Shown piece after piece: positions 1 to 7,912 of a stretch of DNA of 64,000 nt (position 1 is the stretch's first letter; each line of letters opens with the position of its first letter). The DNA lies in assembly GCA_902479075.1 (NCBI GenBank), contig CABSNK010000002.1:62001-126000 (forward strand), written 5' to 3'. Made by a program: the position numbers and the translations under genes. Source of the stretch: an uncultured Collinsella sp. GTDB lineage: Bacteria > Actinomycetota > Coriobacteriia > Coriobacteriales > Coriobacteriaceae. The notes under the pieces are model-generated. The model saw only the letters and a list, made by a program, of their open reading frames with translations, had not been told where the DNA came from and searched no databases.

Positions 1-653
1 TTCGGTTGCTGCACACGATGCATAAGCTTATAGCGATACATCTTGCGATCGGCATCCATCGTCATCTGGCGACGCGTGTCGCCGGCAAGTGGATCGACGC
101 GCGAGCAGCCAAAGCTAAAGCTGGCGATCATGGGCGCCTTGCCACTTGAGCTCGCCTCGATCAGCCCGGCACGTACCCGCTCCAAGCGCTGCTCGAGTTC
201 GGTCTCGTTTGCGGAGAGCGAGATGAACACAAACTCGTCTCCACCGATGCGGAACAGCATCTCATCGTGCTCCATGGTTTCGGAGAGCGTGCGGCAGATG
301 CTCAGAATATAGCGATTGCCTTCGGCGTGGCCAAACCTATCATTGCAATGTTTGAGATGGTCGATGTCAATATAGGCGCAGGTGAAGGGGTCACCTTTGT
401 GCCAGAGTTGCTCGACGTGACGGTCGAGTCCGCCGCGGTTGCCCAAGTTGGTGAGCGGGTCGATATAGGCGTTGCTCTCAAGCAGCCGGCGCTCTTGTTG
501 CAGGATGGCATGCGTCTTTTGCAGTTGCTCGCCAACGGCGCGCAGCTCAGCAGGCAGCGCGGCAACATCGAGTTCGGCGGTCGAGATGCCATTCGCAAGT
601 CGCTGAAGATAGGCAATAATCGATTGCTCACCCAGGCGATATGACTCGTTCAT
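1..653 (-). CDS. Diguanylate cyclase-type GGDEF protein, partial
   Basis: Only the N-terminal 217 codons are visible; the gene runs off the left edge. A helical stretch (about residues 40-60) leads into a GGDEF domain with DPLTNLGNRGG, YIDIDHLKHCND and an intact RIGGDEF signature, so synthesis of cyclic di-GMP from GTP is plausible. No membrane segment is visible, so it is probably cytosolic. The ATG at 653 has GGAGG about nine bases upstream. It lies on the same strand as the larger GGDEF/EAL gene upstream and shares the LGNRGG, HCND and RIGGDEF wording with that protein's first domain, which suggests duplication. Domains beyond the edge (PAS or EAL) cannot be judged. Confidence 0.85.
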   Translation of the reverse strand, partial: MNESYRLGEQSIIAYLQRLANGISTAELDVAALPAELRAVGEQLQKTHAILQQERRLLESNAYIDPLTNLGNRGGLDRHVEQLWHKGDPFTCAYIDIDHLKHCNDRFGHAEGNRYILSICRTLSETMEHDEMLFRIGGDEFVFISLSANETELEQRLERVRAGLIEASSSGKAPMIASFSFGCSRVDPLAGDTRRQMTMDADRKMYRYKLMHRVQQP

Positions 654-695
654 GATGGATAACCTCCTTGGGCGGAACAACGGTTTGTATCATAT

Positions 696-718
696 CCCCA
701 ATTCGGTTTGAATTGGGG
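696..718. repeat. Hairpin between the two GGDEF genes
   Basis: CCCCAATTC and GAATTGGGG form a perfect 9-bp stem around a 5-base loop, in the 127-bp gap between the two cyclic-di-GMP genes. There is no T-run on either side, so it may be a weak terminator for the upstream gene or a regulator site for the downstream one. Confidence 0.5.
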
Positions 719-780
719 TAATAAGTTAGCTAATGGAGACAAATGCCCCCTTCGACGGTGGCGTTTTGCGCGCGAGCGTA

Positions 781-3498
781 TCAGTTGTTATTGCCACCAT
801 CGAGCAATGCCTCAAAATCCTTCGCCGGCATGGGGCGGTAGTAGAGGAAGCCCTGAGCGTAGCGGGCACCCATGTGGCGTAGCATGTTCGCCTGCTCATC
901 TGTCTCGACGCCTTCGATCACAATGGGCAGATGGAGCGACTGCGCCATCTCGAGCATCGATGACACGATCTGCGCGCTGCGGCCTTGATCGCGGTCGGTG
1001 GGCACAAAGGTGCGGTCGAGCTTGATGACGTCGACGTTGACGTTCTTGAGCATCGCGAGCGTGGACTGACCGGTGCCAAAATCGTCCATATAGGTCGAGA
1101 AGCCGCGGGTGTGCAAGTCGGCTGTCAGTTTGTCCACGGCTTCGGACTCTCCCGTATAAGCCGTCTCGGTGATCTCGATACGCATGAGCTCGGGCGGTAG
1201 GTTGTATTGGGCGGCAAGCGCCCCCATATGCTCGGCAACGTCGCAGGCAAGGATATCCACGCGCGACACATTAAGCGAGACCGGAACCACACGAAGGCCG
1301 CGATCGAGACGCACGCGCAGCCACGAGGCGACACCCTGCCAAATGTACTTGTCGAGCGTCACCACAAAGCCGCTTTCCTCGAGTGCGGGGATAAACGTTG
1401 CGGGTGAAATGAGAGAGCCGTCCTTGTCAATCCAGCGGGTGAGTGCCTCGGCGCCAATGATCTCGCCGGTTTCCATATCGACCTGGGGCTGCAGGTAGTA
1501 CGTGATGCGGCCGTTTGAGAGCGCGTACTGGAACTCGGTCAGCGTGCGGTGGAACGCAATCTCGTGTTCATATTCTTCGGGGCGGAAAATGGCAATGCGC
1601 TCCTTGAAGTCGTTTTTGGCGCGTCGATTGGTAAACATGGCCTTTGCCTGCGCATCGATGGTGATCTCCTCATTGGAGTCGATGGGGTAAATGCCCATGG
1701 ACGGCCAAAAACCTACGCCGTCATCATGCCTGGCTACGACCTCGCGAACGCGGTTGTAGATTTGATGGACGGTGATGCGCTTAAAGGGGATGAGTGCGCA
1801 AAAGTCATCTTGGCCCCAGTACCCTGCGACGCCCATATCGGCATTCTCGATGTCCTTGAGGACCGTGCCCACATCGGCGAGTACGCGGTCGCCCTCGGCC
1901 TGGCCGTGCCATTCATTAAACAGGCGCATGTGGCCCATGTCGACCGTGGCGATGCACCAGGTGCCGTCGCGCCTTGCCTCGAGAAATGCGTTGGCGCGCC
2001 GCATAAACTCGCTGGGTCGATAGAGTCCCGTGAGCGAGTCGATACGTTCGGCGATGGCGCTTTTGCGCTCCGCCTCGGGTATGGGGAGGCTGTCGTTGGG
2101 AACAAGCCCGCCAGCCGTGCGAAGGCGACGGTCGAGTTCGCCTAAAACGGCGGTCGCTTGATGGGTTAAGTGCTCGTAAAAGGCCGGTACGACAAGACAG
2201 ACGGGAGTAATGGCGTCGCCTGCGATTTGAACAGGAGCGAAAACGGCCTCTTTAAGGTGGCGGGTCAGTTGCTCGAATGCCTCGTGGTCCAAATCGTTGC
2301 TGAGCACGACGAACTGGACGCTTCGTGAACGGTAGACCCGGCTCCTGCCGCGGGTGATCGACAGCATACGGCCTGCGTATTCGGCAAGCATGTTGTCGAC
2401 AGCCTCGGCCCCGTAGAGCTCGTTGAGCTTTGTCGTGCCACGAACGCGCACCGCTATAAGCCCCGTCTCGCAACGATCGCGGCGGCAGGCATCGATAGCG
2501 TTGATCAGCATATGCTGCGTTCCGAGGCCCGTAGCGGCGTCGACGGTTTCGGCGAGTGAGTGGTTGACAAGTTCGCCGACATAGAGCGAGGGGGCATTTC
2601 CGTCGCCGTCGATGCGAAACCCGCGAGCACGGCAGAGAACGTAGTCACCCGCGGCATTGCGCATGCGGTACTGCATGACGCGGCGGTGTTTGGAGCCGTT
2701 AAAGATCTGGTTGATGTCGTTGGCGTAGGCCTCGAGGTCATCGGGATGGACGCGCGTCTTCCAGAAATCGCGGCAGCTGTCTATGTGCTCCGAAGGAAGA
2801 CCGAGATCGCGCAAGGCACCTTGCGACCAAAGGGTGCGGTCCTTGTCCAAGTTCTCGATAAAGAAATAACGGCCCTCGTTGAGCATCGAAAAGGCGTCAA
2901 AAATGCGATCGCTTATTTCGAAGTCGTCGGCGTGGACTTGCGTGATATTGCGCCGATCGAGGTGCATGGCATGACGTAGCTTGTAGTCGTACATGCGATG
3001 GTCGGCATCGAGTGTCATGCGATTGGAGGCTTCGCCCAGGGCGGGGTCGGCGTGTGCCACTCCGTAGCTAAACGAGTGGGGCATCTCGGAATCGTTGTTT
3101 TTGAGCAGGATCGTTCGGCAGTGTTCCAGACGCTCGGCGAGGTCGTCCTCGGTCGCAATCGTAGATAGGATGGCAAACTCGTCGCCGCCTATGCGAAACG
3201 CCGCCTCGTCCACTTTCATATACAGTTTGAGATAGAGGCTTACCTGCAAGATATAGCGGTTGCCCTCGTCATGCCCAAAGACGTCGTTGCAGTGCTTGAG
3301 ATTGTCGATGTCGATGAACGCCATGGTAACGGGGGTGTCCTGCTCCCAGAGCTCCTCGAGGGAACGGGCAAAGCCGCCACGGTTGCCAAGCCCGGTAAGC
3401 TGGTCGGTAAAGGCGGTCCTGATCAGATCCTCCTGACGCTCGAGAAGGTCACGGACGGTCTTTTCGAGCGTTTCGGTGTAATTGCTGACAGTATCCAT
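781..3498 (-). CDS. Multidomain cyclic-di-GMP enzyme (GGDEF-PAS-GGDEF-GGDEF-EAL)
   Basis: 905-residue soluble signalling protein. The first GGDEF domain (about 30-190) has an intact RIGGDEF at 102-108. A PAS-like sensor follows (about 195-310; HPDD...YRMRNAAGDYVLCRARGF). Two further cyclase folds are degenerate: one (about 315-470) has no GGDEF-type motif and the next (about 490-640) reads WGQDDF in its place. The C-terminal EAL domain keeps the expected signatures: AEALTRW, SLNVSR, IEITET, MDDFGTG, IKLDRTF, IEGVET and AQGFLY, so phosphodiesterase activity is likely. The protein could both make and break cyclic di-GMP under control of the PAS domain, with the degenerate cyclase domains acting as GTP or regulatory sites. 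No transmembrane segment is seen. Confidence 0.9.
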   Translation of the reverse strand: MDTVSNYTETLEKTVRDLLERQEDLIRTAFTDQLTGLGNRGGFARSLEELWEQDTPVTMAFIDIDNLKHCNDVFGHDEGNRYILQVSLYLKLYMKVDEAAFRIGGDEFAILSTIATEDDLAERLEHCRTILLKNNDSEMPHSFSYGVAHADPALGEASNRMTLDADHRMYDYKLRHAMHLDRRNITQVHADDFEISDRIFDAFSMLNEGRYFFIENLDKDRTLWSQGALRDLGLPSEHIDSCRDFWKTRVHPDDLEAYANDINQIFNGSKHRRVMQYRMRNAAGDYVLCRARGFRIDGDGNAPSLYVGELVNHSLAETVDAATGLGTQHMLINAIDACRRDRCETGLIAVRVRGTTKLNELYGAEAVDNMLAEYAGRMLSITRGRSRVYRSRSVQFVVLSNDLDHEAFEQLTRHLKEAVFAPVQIAGDAITPVCLVVPAFYEHLTHQATAVLGELDRRLRTAGGLVPNDSLPIPEAERKSAIAERIDSLTGLYRPSEFMRRANAFLEARRDGTWCIATVDMGHMRLFNEWHGQAEGDRVLADVGTVLKDIENADMGVAGYWGQDDFCALIPFKRITVHQIYNRVREVVARHDDGVGFWPSMGIYPIDSNEEITIDAQAKAMFTNRRAKNDFKERIAIFRPEEYEHEIAFHRTLTEFQYALSNGRITYYLQPQVDMETGEIIGAEALTRWIDKDGSLISPATFIPALEESGFVVTLDKYIWQGVASWLRVRLDRGLRVVPVSLNVSRVDILACDVAEHMGALAAQYNLPPELMRIEITETAYTGESEAVDKLTADLHTRGFSTYMDDFGTGQSTLAMLKNVNVDVIKLDRTFVPTDRDQGRSAQIVSSMLEMAQSLHLPIVIEGVETDEQANMLRHMGARYAQGFLYYRPMPAKDFEALLDGGNNN

Positions 3499-3822
3499 GT
3501 TCTAAGCGGCTTTCTGAAGTCGGAGCGGATTGCGTCGGGCGAGCTCGTTGTGTACACGCATCGTTGCTCAGCGTTTTGCGTGTATCCAGGCCCCCGCCTT
3601 GCTGCGTTGTTGGGTTACTTTGCCGGCTAATGTTCGCTGTTGATAACTGCTGAGTAGTATAAACAACAGTGCAAAATTATATAGGGGTACACATGCTGTG
3701 GGTGGCTATTATTCGACAAACGGCAGCGCGATGATGCGATGATCGATAAAAATGCGACTGGGGCGGTATATGTTGATGGGTATACTTGTTCCGTTTAAAT
3801 TTGCGGGGACGGAGATGGTCGC
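3499..3822. other. Divergent intergenic region without a gene
   Basis: The 324 bp between the EAL gene and the patatin gene hold no convincing reading frame. The stretch 3640-3690 is AT-rich and contains a TATAAT hexamer on the minus strand (3676-3681), a possible -10 element for the EAL gene. No strong dyad or T-run was seen. Confidence 0.5.
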
Positions 3823-4692
3823 ATGGCACAGCCAACTATGACGCGCACGGTGGGGCTCGCGCTCGAGGGAGGCGGCTACCGCGGTATGTATACGGCGGGC
3901 GTGCTCGACGTATGGATGGAGCACGGCTTAACTTGCGACCATATGGTGGGTGTCTCGGCGGGCGCGGCGTTTGGCTACAACTTTAAATCGCGCCAGATCG
4001 GCCGCGCCATTCGCTATAACAAGGCCTATTGTGCCGACAAGCGCTATGCGGGTGTAGCAAGCTGGCTGCGGACCGGCGATATGTTCAATGCCGATTTTGC
4101 CTATCACGAGGTGCCTATCGAGCGCGATCCCATCGACTTGGAGGCGTACCGCGCCTGCCCCATGCGATTTACGTGCGTGTGTACCGATATCGAGACGGGC
4201 AAGGCCGTCTATCACGACCTGCCGTATGGCGATGAGCGCGATATCGAGTGGATCCGGGCGTCGTCTGCTATTCCTGTGGCGACGCGTCCCGTTGCTATTG
4301 ACGGGCATAAGTATCTGGATGGTGGCGTGGCTGACTCTATTCCCAGCGCATGGCTGTTTGCGCAGGGGTATGACCGTAACATCGTGGTGCTGACGCAGCC
4401 GGCGGGCTTTGTGAAGCAGCCCAACAGCGTGATGCCCATGCTGCGGCGCGTGTTCCGTCACTACCCGGAGTTTGTCGCAGCGCTTGAGCATCGGCATGAG
4501 GTCTACAATGCCACGCTCGATGACCTGTCACGTCGCGAGGCTGCCGGCGAAATCTTTGTGGTGCGGCCAAGCGAATCGGTGAAGGTGCCGTCGCTGTGCC
4601 GCGAACCGGATGAGCTCGAGCGCATCTACCAAGTCGGCCGTCGCGATGCGGGGGCAACCTTGCCCGCGCTGGAAGCGTATCTGGCGGGATAA
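3823..4692 (+). CDS. Patatin-like phospholipase
   Basis: 289 residues, no signal peptide, probably a cytosolic or membrane-associated lipid acyl hydrolase. It carries the complete patatin set: oxyanion loop GGGYRG (16-21), nucleophile elbow GVSAG (43-47, Ser45) and the DGG motif with catalytic Asp166 (YLDGG), giving the Ser-Asp dyad. The rest matches the short bacterial patatins of the RssA/YjjU type; the acyl substrate cannot be read from sequence. GGAG lies eight bases before the ATG. It stands alone, divergent from the EAL gene and convergent with the thi operon, separated from the latter by a long hairpin. Confidence 0.9.
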   Translation: MAQPTMTRTVGLALEGGGYRGMYTAGVLDVWMEHGLTCDHMVGVSAGAAFGYNFKSRQIGRAIRYNKAYCADKRYAGVASWLRTGDMFNADFAYHEVPIERDPIDLEAYRACPMRFTCVCTDIETGKAVYHDLPYGDERDIEWIRASSAIPVATRPVAIDGHKYLDGGVADSIPSAWLFAQGYDRNIVVLTQPAGFVKQPNSVMPMLRRVFRHYPEFVAALEHRHEVYNATLDDLSRREAAGEIFVVRPSESVKVPSLCREPDELERIYQVGRRDAGATLPALEAYLAG

Positions 4693-4703
4693 GGGTCGCA
4701 TAT

Positions 4704-4749
4704 GGAAAGCGCATCCCGGAATGGAGGTCCAAACTGGGATGCGCTTTCC
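4704..4749. terminator. Hairpin between convergent patatin and thi genes
   Basis: A perfect 14-bp inverted repeat (GGAAAGCGCATCCC and its complement, 4704-4717 and 4736-4749) sits between convergent genes. It lacks a T-run on either strand, so it is a likely but atypical bidirectional terminator. Confidence 0.65.
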
Positions 4750-4793
4750 GTTGCTGAAGATATGAGGCTGCGGAGCAGCTGCCCGGCATGCGT

Positions 4794-5489
4794 TTACGCC
4801 TGCTGCCAGGTGTCGACGAGCTCCTTTGCCGCGGCGTAGGGGTCGTCGGCGCTGCAGACGGCGCTTACCACAAAGAAGCCGTCGACGCCGGTGGCCTTGA
4901 GCTGCGGCAGGTCGGCCTTTTTGACGCCGCCGCCCACCACGATGGGCACAGGGCTGGCTACATGGAGCGCAGCCAGGTCCTCAAAACTCTTGGTGATGAT
5001 AGAGCCGTCTGCCGCGCGTCCACAGTCGCGCTTGGTCTCGGTCTCATGGAGCGGGCCGATGCCTAGGTAGTCGACTAGGCTCATGTCGGCGGTCTTGACG
5101 TACTCGAGCATTTCCTCGCAACGGGCCGAAAGGCCCACGATGGCATCTGGCCCCAGAAGTTTGCGGCAGACTTCGACGGGAATATCGCTCTGACCCACGT
5201 GCACGCCGTCGACAGCGATACCCTGTTCGCGTGCGGCGAGTACGCAGTCCAGACGGTCGTCGATAAGCAGGGCGACCTTGCCGGTCTTGCCGGCGCGAGC
5301 GATAGCCTGCGCGGCATCGCCCGTCAGCGCGATGATCTCGCGGGCACTTGCCACCTTGGAGCGCACCTGGATGCAGGTAAAGCCGGCGTCGAGTGCCTGG
5401 GCCACCACATCGCCCACGGGACGCCCGAGCGTGTTTTCGGGGCCGAGTACCAGATAGGCCGAGATATCAAGGTTGTCGCGGATGCTCAT
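4794..5489 (-). CDS. thiE: Thiamine phosphate synthase
   Basis: 231-residue TIM-barrel enzyme that joins hydroxymethylpyrimidine diphosphate and thiazole phosphate to make thiamine phosphate. Family features visible are the IQVRSK segment near the N-terminus, LLIDDRLD, GVHVGQSD (pyrimidine pyrophosphate site), LGIGPLHET and the C-terminal phosphate loop VVGGGVKK...GVDGFFVVSAV. It is last in a three-gene operon, its ATG overlapping the stop of the preceding gene by four bases (ATGA), implying translational coupling. Control is expected through the TPP riboswitch ahead of thiM. No thiC, thiD or thiG is seen here, so the operon looks like salvage of the thiazole moiety. Confidence 0.93.
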   Translation of the reverse strand: MSIRDNLDISAYLVLGPENTLGRPVGDVVAQALDAGFTCIQVRSKVASAREIIALTGDAAQAIARAGKTGKVALLIDDRLDCVLAAREQGIAVDGVHVGQSDIPVEVCRKLLGPDAIVGLSARCEEMLEYVKTADMSLVDYLGIGPLHETETKRDCGRAADGSIITKSFEDLAALHVASPVPIVVGGGVKKADLPQLKATGVDGFFVVSAVCSADDPYAAAKELVDTWQQA

Positions 5490-5827
5490 CGTGCTTCCTC
5501 CTGCTTTTTGATCTGTGCTTCCATGCGCTCGAGCTTGCCGGTCATGGTGTCGGTAAATCCGGGCCGAATATCGGCTTTGAGCACGACTTCGGTGCGGATG
5601 CCCTTGCTCGCCAACACAAATGTCGCGTCGCGCACGACCTGCATGACCTCGTCCCAGTCGCCCTCGATCTCGGTGAACATCGAGGTGGTGCGGTTGGGAA
5701 GGCCGCTCTCGCGAATGACGCGCACGACCTCGGCGACCTCGGCGGACAGCTCATCGCCGGTGCCGCACGGGGCGATGGCTACGGCGACGAGTGTGTTCAT
5801 GCCGGTATTGGTTGCGGGTTCGGACAT
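5486..5827 (-). CDS. MTH1187-family thiamine-binding protein
   Basis: 113 residues of the MTH1187/YkoF-like (UPF0045) family, small cytosolic proteins that bind thiamine or its pyrimidine. Visible family features are the N-terminal VAVAIAPCGTGDELSAEV strand-helix unit, TTSMFTEIEGDWDEVM and the C-terminal VLKADIRPG. It sits between thiM and thiE, three bases downstream of thiM and overlapping thiE by four bases, so all three are surely co-transcribed. A second in-frame Met (residue 10, MNTLVAVAI) is a possible alternative start. Binding rather than catalysis is what is known for the family; a delivery role within salvage is inference. Confidence 0.85.
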   Translation of the reverse strand: MSEPATNTGMNTLVAVAIAPCGTGDELSAEVAEVVRVIRESGLPNRTTSMFTEIEGDWDEVMQVVRDATFVLASKGIRTEVVLKADIRPGFTDTMTGKLERMEAQIKKQEEAR

Positions 5828-5830
5828 GGC

Positions 5831-6670
5831 CTATGCCTCCTCGAGCTCGAGTTTGTTATCGGCAATATCCTGGGCGGTTGCGCGGTAGAGTTCGTCGATA
5901 AAGGCGACCTTAAAGCTTGCCGGGGCGTCGGCGACAGTGGCGGCACGCGTGCCGGCCACGTTGTAGACGGCGGTGCCGCAGACGGCGGCCGTAAACGGGT
6001 CGGCGGCACAGGCGTACACGGCTAGCACGCCGCCCTGCGAGCAGCCGCAACCGGTGATCTTGGACATGAGCGGGCTGCCGCCGTGGGACTTGGCCACGGT
6101 CGTGCCGTCGGTAATCAGGTCGACTTCGCCCGAGACCACAACGGCGCCGCCGGTGTAGCGGGCGAGCGCCACGGCGGCATCGCGGGCGGCGTCGACCGTA
6201 TCGGTGGTATCGACACCGCGCACGCGGCTCAGATCAGCCGCCTCGCCCTCAAGACCCCACAGGCCGGCGAGCGCGATAATCTCGGAGGCGTTGCCGCGCA
6301 CGATGGCGGGCTTGTACTGCTTGAGCTCGTTTACCAGCTGGGTGCGCAGGCTACCGATACCCAGGCCCACCGGATCGAGCACCCAGGGCTTGCCGGCGTC
6401 GTGCGCCGCCTTGGCCGCGCGGGGAATTGTCTGCTCGTAGATGGGGAAGAGCGTGCCCATGTTGAGATAGATGGCGCCGCCGCCGGCAACGAGCGCCTCG
6501 CCCTCGTCGGGCAGATAGACCATGGCGGCCGAACCGCCCACGGCGAGCTGTGCGTTGGCGACAAAGTCGATCGTCACCGTGTTGGTGATGGAGCCGGCCA
6601 TCGGATTGGTAGCGCGAATCTCCTCCACGGTCTTGACCATATGCTGCTTAAGCTGTTCCGAATCAATCAC
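5831..6670 (-). CDS. thiM: Hydroxyethylthiazole kinase
   Basis: 279-residue ribokinase-like enzyme that phosphorylates 4-methyl-5-hydroxyethylthiazole for thiamine salvage. Family motifs are present: NPMAGSITNTVTIDFVAN, LNMGTL, WVLDPVGLG, IVRGNASEI, and the catalytic/anion-hole segment KITGCGCSQG. The start is the GTG at 6670, preceded at eight bases by AAGGAGG. An upstream in-frame ATG at 6784 is rejected because the extra 38 codons would be encoded by the TPP riboswitch and its terminator. First gene of thiM, thiamine-binding protein, thiE. Expression should fall when TPP binds the leader. Confidence 0.93.
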   Translation of the reverse strand: MIDSEQLKQHMVKTVEEIRATNPMAGSITNTVTIDFVANAQLAVGGSAAMVYLPDEGEALVAGGGAIYLNMGTLFPIYEQTIPRAAKAAHDAGKPWVLDPVGLGIGSLRTQLVNELKQYKPAIVRGNASEIIALAGLWGLEGEAADLSRVRGVDTTDTVDAARDAAVALARYTGGAVVVSGEVDLITDGTTVAKSHGGSPLMSKITGCGCSQGGVLAVYACAADPFTAAVCGTAVYNVAGTRAATVADAPASFKVAFIDELYRATAQDIADNKLELEEA

Positions 6671-6692
6671 TGCACATGCCTCCTTGGCATAG

Positions 6693-6722
6693 AAAAGGGG
6701 CGCTGTGCATAGACAGCGCCCC
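6693..6722 (-). terminator. Intrinsic terminator of the TPP riboswitch
   Basis: Read on the minus strand, GGGGCGCTGT pairs perfectly with ACAGCGCCCC around a six-base loop and is followed by TTTT. It lies between the aptamer and the thiM ribosome binding site, exactly where a transcription-terminating expression platform is expected. Confidence 0.88.
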
Positions 6723-6732
6723 TGTAAAGGCG

Positions 6733-6827
6733 GCATGCTCCCTACGCCAGCATTAACTGACAGGTTCAAAGGATTGGGCCCCATGCCCTCTCAGCCTTGT
6801 GGTTTGCACCGCCGGCACTCCCGCATC
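6733..6827 (-). ncRNA. TPP riboswitch (thi-box)
   Basis: On the minus strand the leader contains the conserved TPP aptamer blocks in order: GCGGGAGTGCC, GGCTGAGAGG, CCTTTGAACCTG, TTAATGCTGGCGTAGGGA, closed by a P1 stem of ATGC with GCAT. The extra helix between the first two blocks (GGCGGTGCAAACCACAAGGC) is as in other thi-boxes. It precedes thiM by about 60 bases with an intrinsic terminator in between, predicting transcriptional attenuation by TPP. Confidence 0.93.
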
Positions 6828-6853
6828 GAATCTGTTGTTCCCTATACTAGCGC

Positions 6854-6955
6854 ACCTGCCAAAAAGGGACAGGTTTATTTTGGTAGGTGGCAACTGGGGC
6901 GTTGCATTTTCCCAGATAAAACCTGCCAAAATAAACCTGTCCCTTATTGGCAGGT
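6854..6955. repeat. Palindromic dispersed repeat, inverted pair
   Basis: Two 35-bp arms (6854-6888 and 6921-6955), each starting ACCTGCC and ending GGCAGGT or a one-base variant, face each other around a 32-base spacer. Each arm can also fold into its own hairpin. The right part, 6911-6955, recurs at 55467-55511 with 44 of 45 bases identical. The element occupies the divergent gap between the thi leader and the HAD gene. No transposase is present, so it is a MITE- or REP-like sequence. Confidence 0.85.
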
Positions 6956-6993
6956 CGTTACAATGGATACGGTGAAAATGACTGGGGGACTCT

Positions 6994-7902
6994 ATGATCA
7001 AACTTGTGCTGACCGATATGGACGATACGCTGATTCCAGCCGGGCATGACGGTGCTAGCGACTACGCTATTGAGGGTATTCATGCCATGCAGGCGGCGGG
7101 TCTGCACTTTGGCCCGGTTTCGGGTCGCCAGCCGTCCGCGATGGGCTGGATGTTCAAAAATCGTTCCGAGTGCTTCTCGACCGGTGCGTTCTGCAACGGC
7201 CAGGTGATGTTTGTCGACGGCGAAGTAGTCGCCTCGCACGCAATCGACAACGATGCTCTGATGCGTTTGGCTGACTACTTGGAGCAAGAGACCGACGATA
7301 CGTACCTGAAGGTCTACAGCCTGGGTGATGATTTTTGGGACAACGATGCCTATTGCGTGACGAGCGATCCCGAGCGCGTGCGTCGCGCCATGGAGTCGGG
7401 CGGCAACGCGTGGCTCAAAGGCGAAGAGGCCCCGTGCCGTCCCGTCGTCGATGACGCGCCGGTGTTTAAGGCGAATATCTGGAGTGCCCGTTCACGTGAG
7501 GAGCTCGTGGAGCTACGCGAGCGTGTTGCCGCTGAGGTGCCGGAACTCGCGCTTGTGTTTCCCAACAACCGAGTGCGCCTGTTTGACATCCTTCCGGCTG
7601 GTTGGGACAAGGGCCGCGCTGCGCTGGAGCTGGCGCGCGCTTTGGGCCTGACGCCCGACGAGGTGGCCGTATTTGGCGATTCCGATAACGATCTGCCCAT
7701 GATCGATGCCGTTCCCAACTCCGTTGCAGTCGCCAACGCCAACGAGGCCGTCACGGCGGCGGCACGTTGGCATATCGGCGCCGCGGCAGATGATGCGGTC
7801 GCCGAGGCTCTGCACCAGATTGCCGCCTGCGCCGCGACGGGGGAGATGCCGTCGTTTATGCGTCGGACGGACACGGCGGGTCTTGGCGTTACGAACGTCT
7901 AG
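6994..7902 (+). CDS. Cof-type HAD-superfamily phosphatase
   Basis: 302 residues. The nucleophile motif LTDMDDT (Asp8, Asp10) opens the protein, and the acidic metal-binding motif VFGDSDNDLPM sits near residue 232, with the large cap between them typical of Cof/YidA-type phosphatases of sugar phosphates or flavin/pyridoxal phosphates. Substrate cannot be assigned. A GGGGG stretch lies five bases before the ATG. The LysR gene follows after ten bases on the same strand, so co-transcription is likely. Confidence 0.88.
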   Translation: MIKLVLTDMDDTLIPAGHDGASDYAIEGIHAMQAAGLHFGPVSGRQPSAMGWMFKNRSECFSTGAFCNGQVMFVDGEVVASHAIDNDALMRLADYLEQETDDTYLKVYSLGDDFWDNDAYCVTSDPERVRRAMESGGNAWLKGEEAPCRPVVDDAPVFKANIWSARSREELVELRERVAAEVPELALVFPNNRVRLFDILPAGWDKGRAALELARALGLTPDEVAVFGDSDNDLPMIDAVPNSVAVANANEAVTAAARWHIGAAADDAVAEALHQIAACAATGEMPSFMRRTDTAGLGVTNV

Positions 7903-7912
7903 GGAGAAAGTC

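Noticed and set aside
6671..6784. Longer thiM reading frame starting with ATG at 6784
   Set aside because: The extra 38 codons coincide with the TPP aptamer and terminator; GTG 6670 has AAGGAGG at proper distance.
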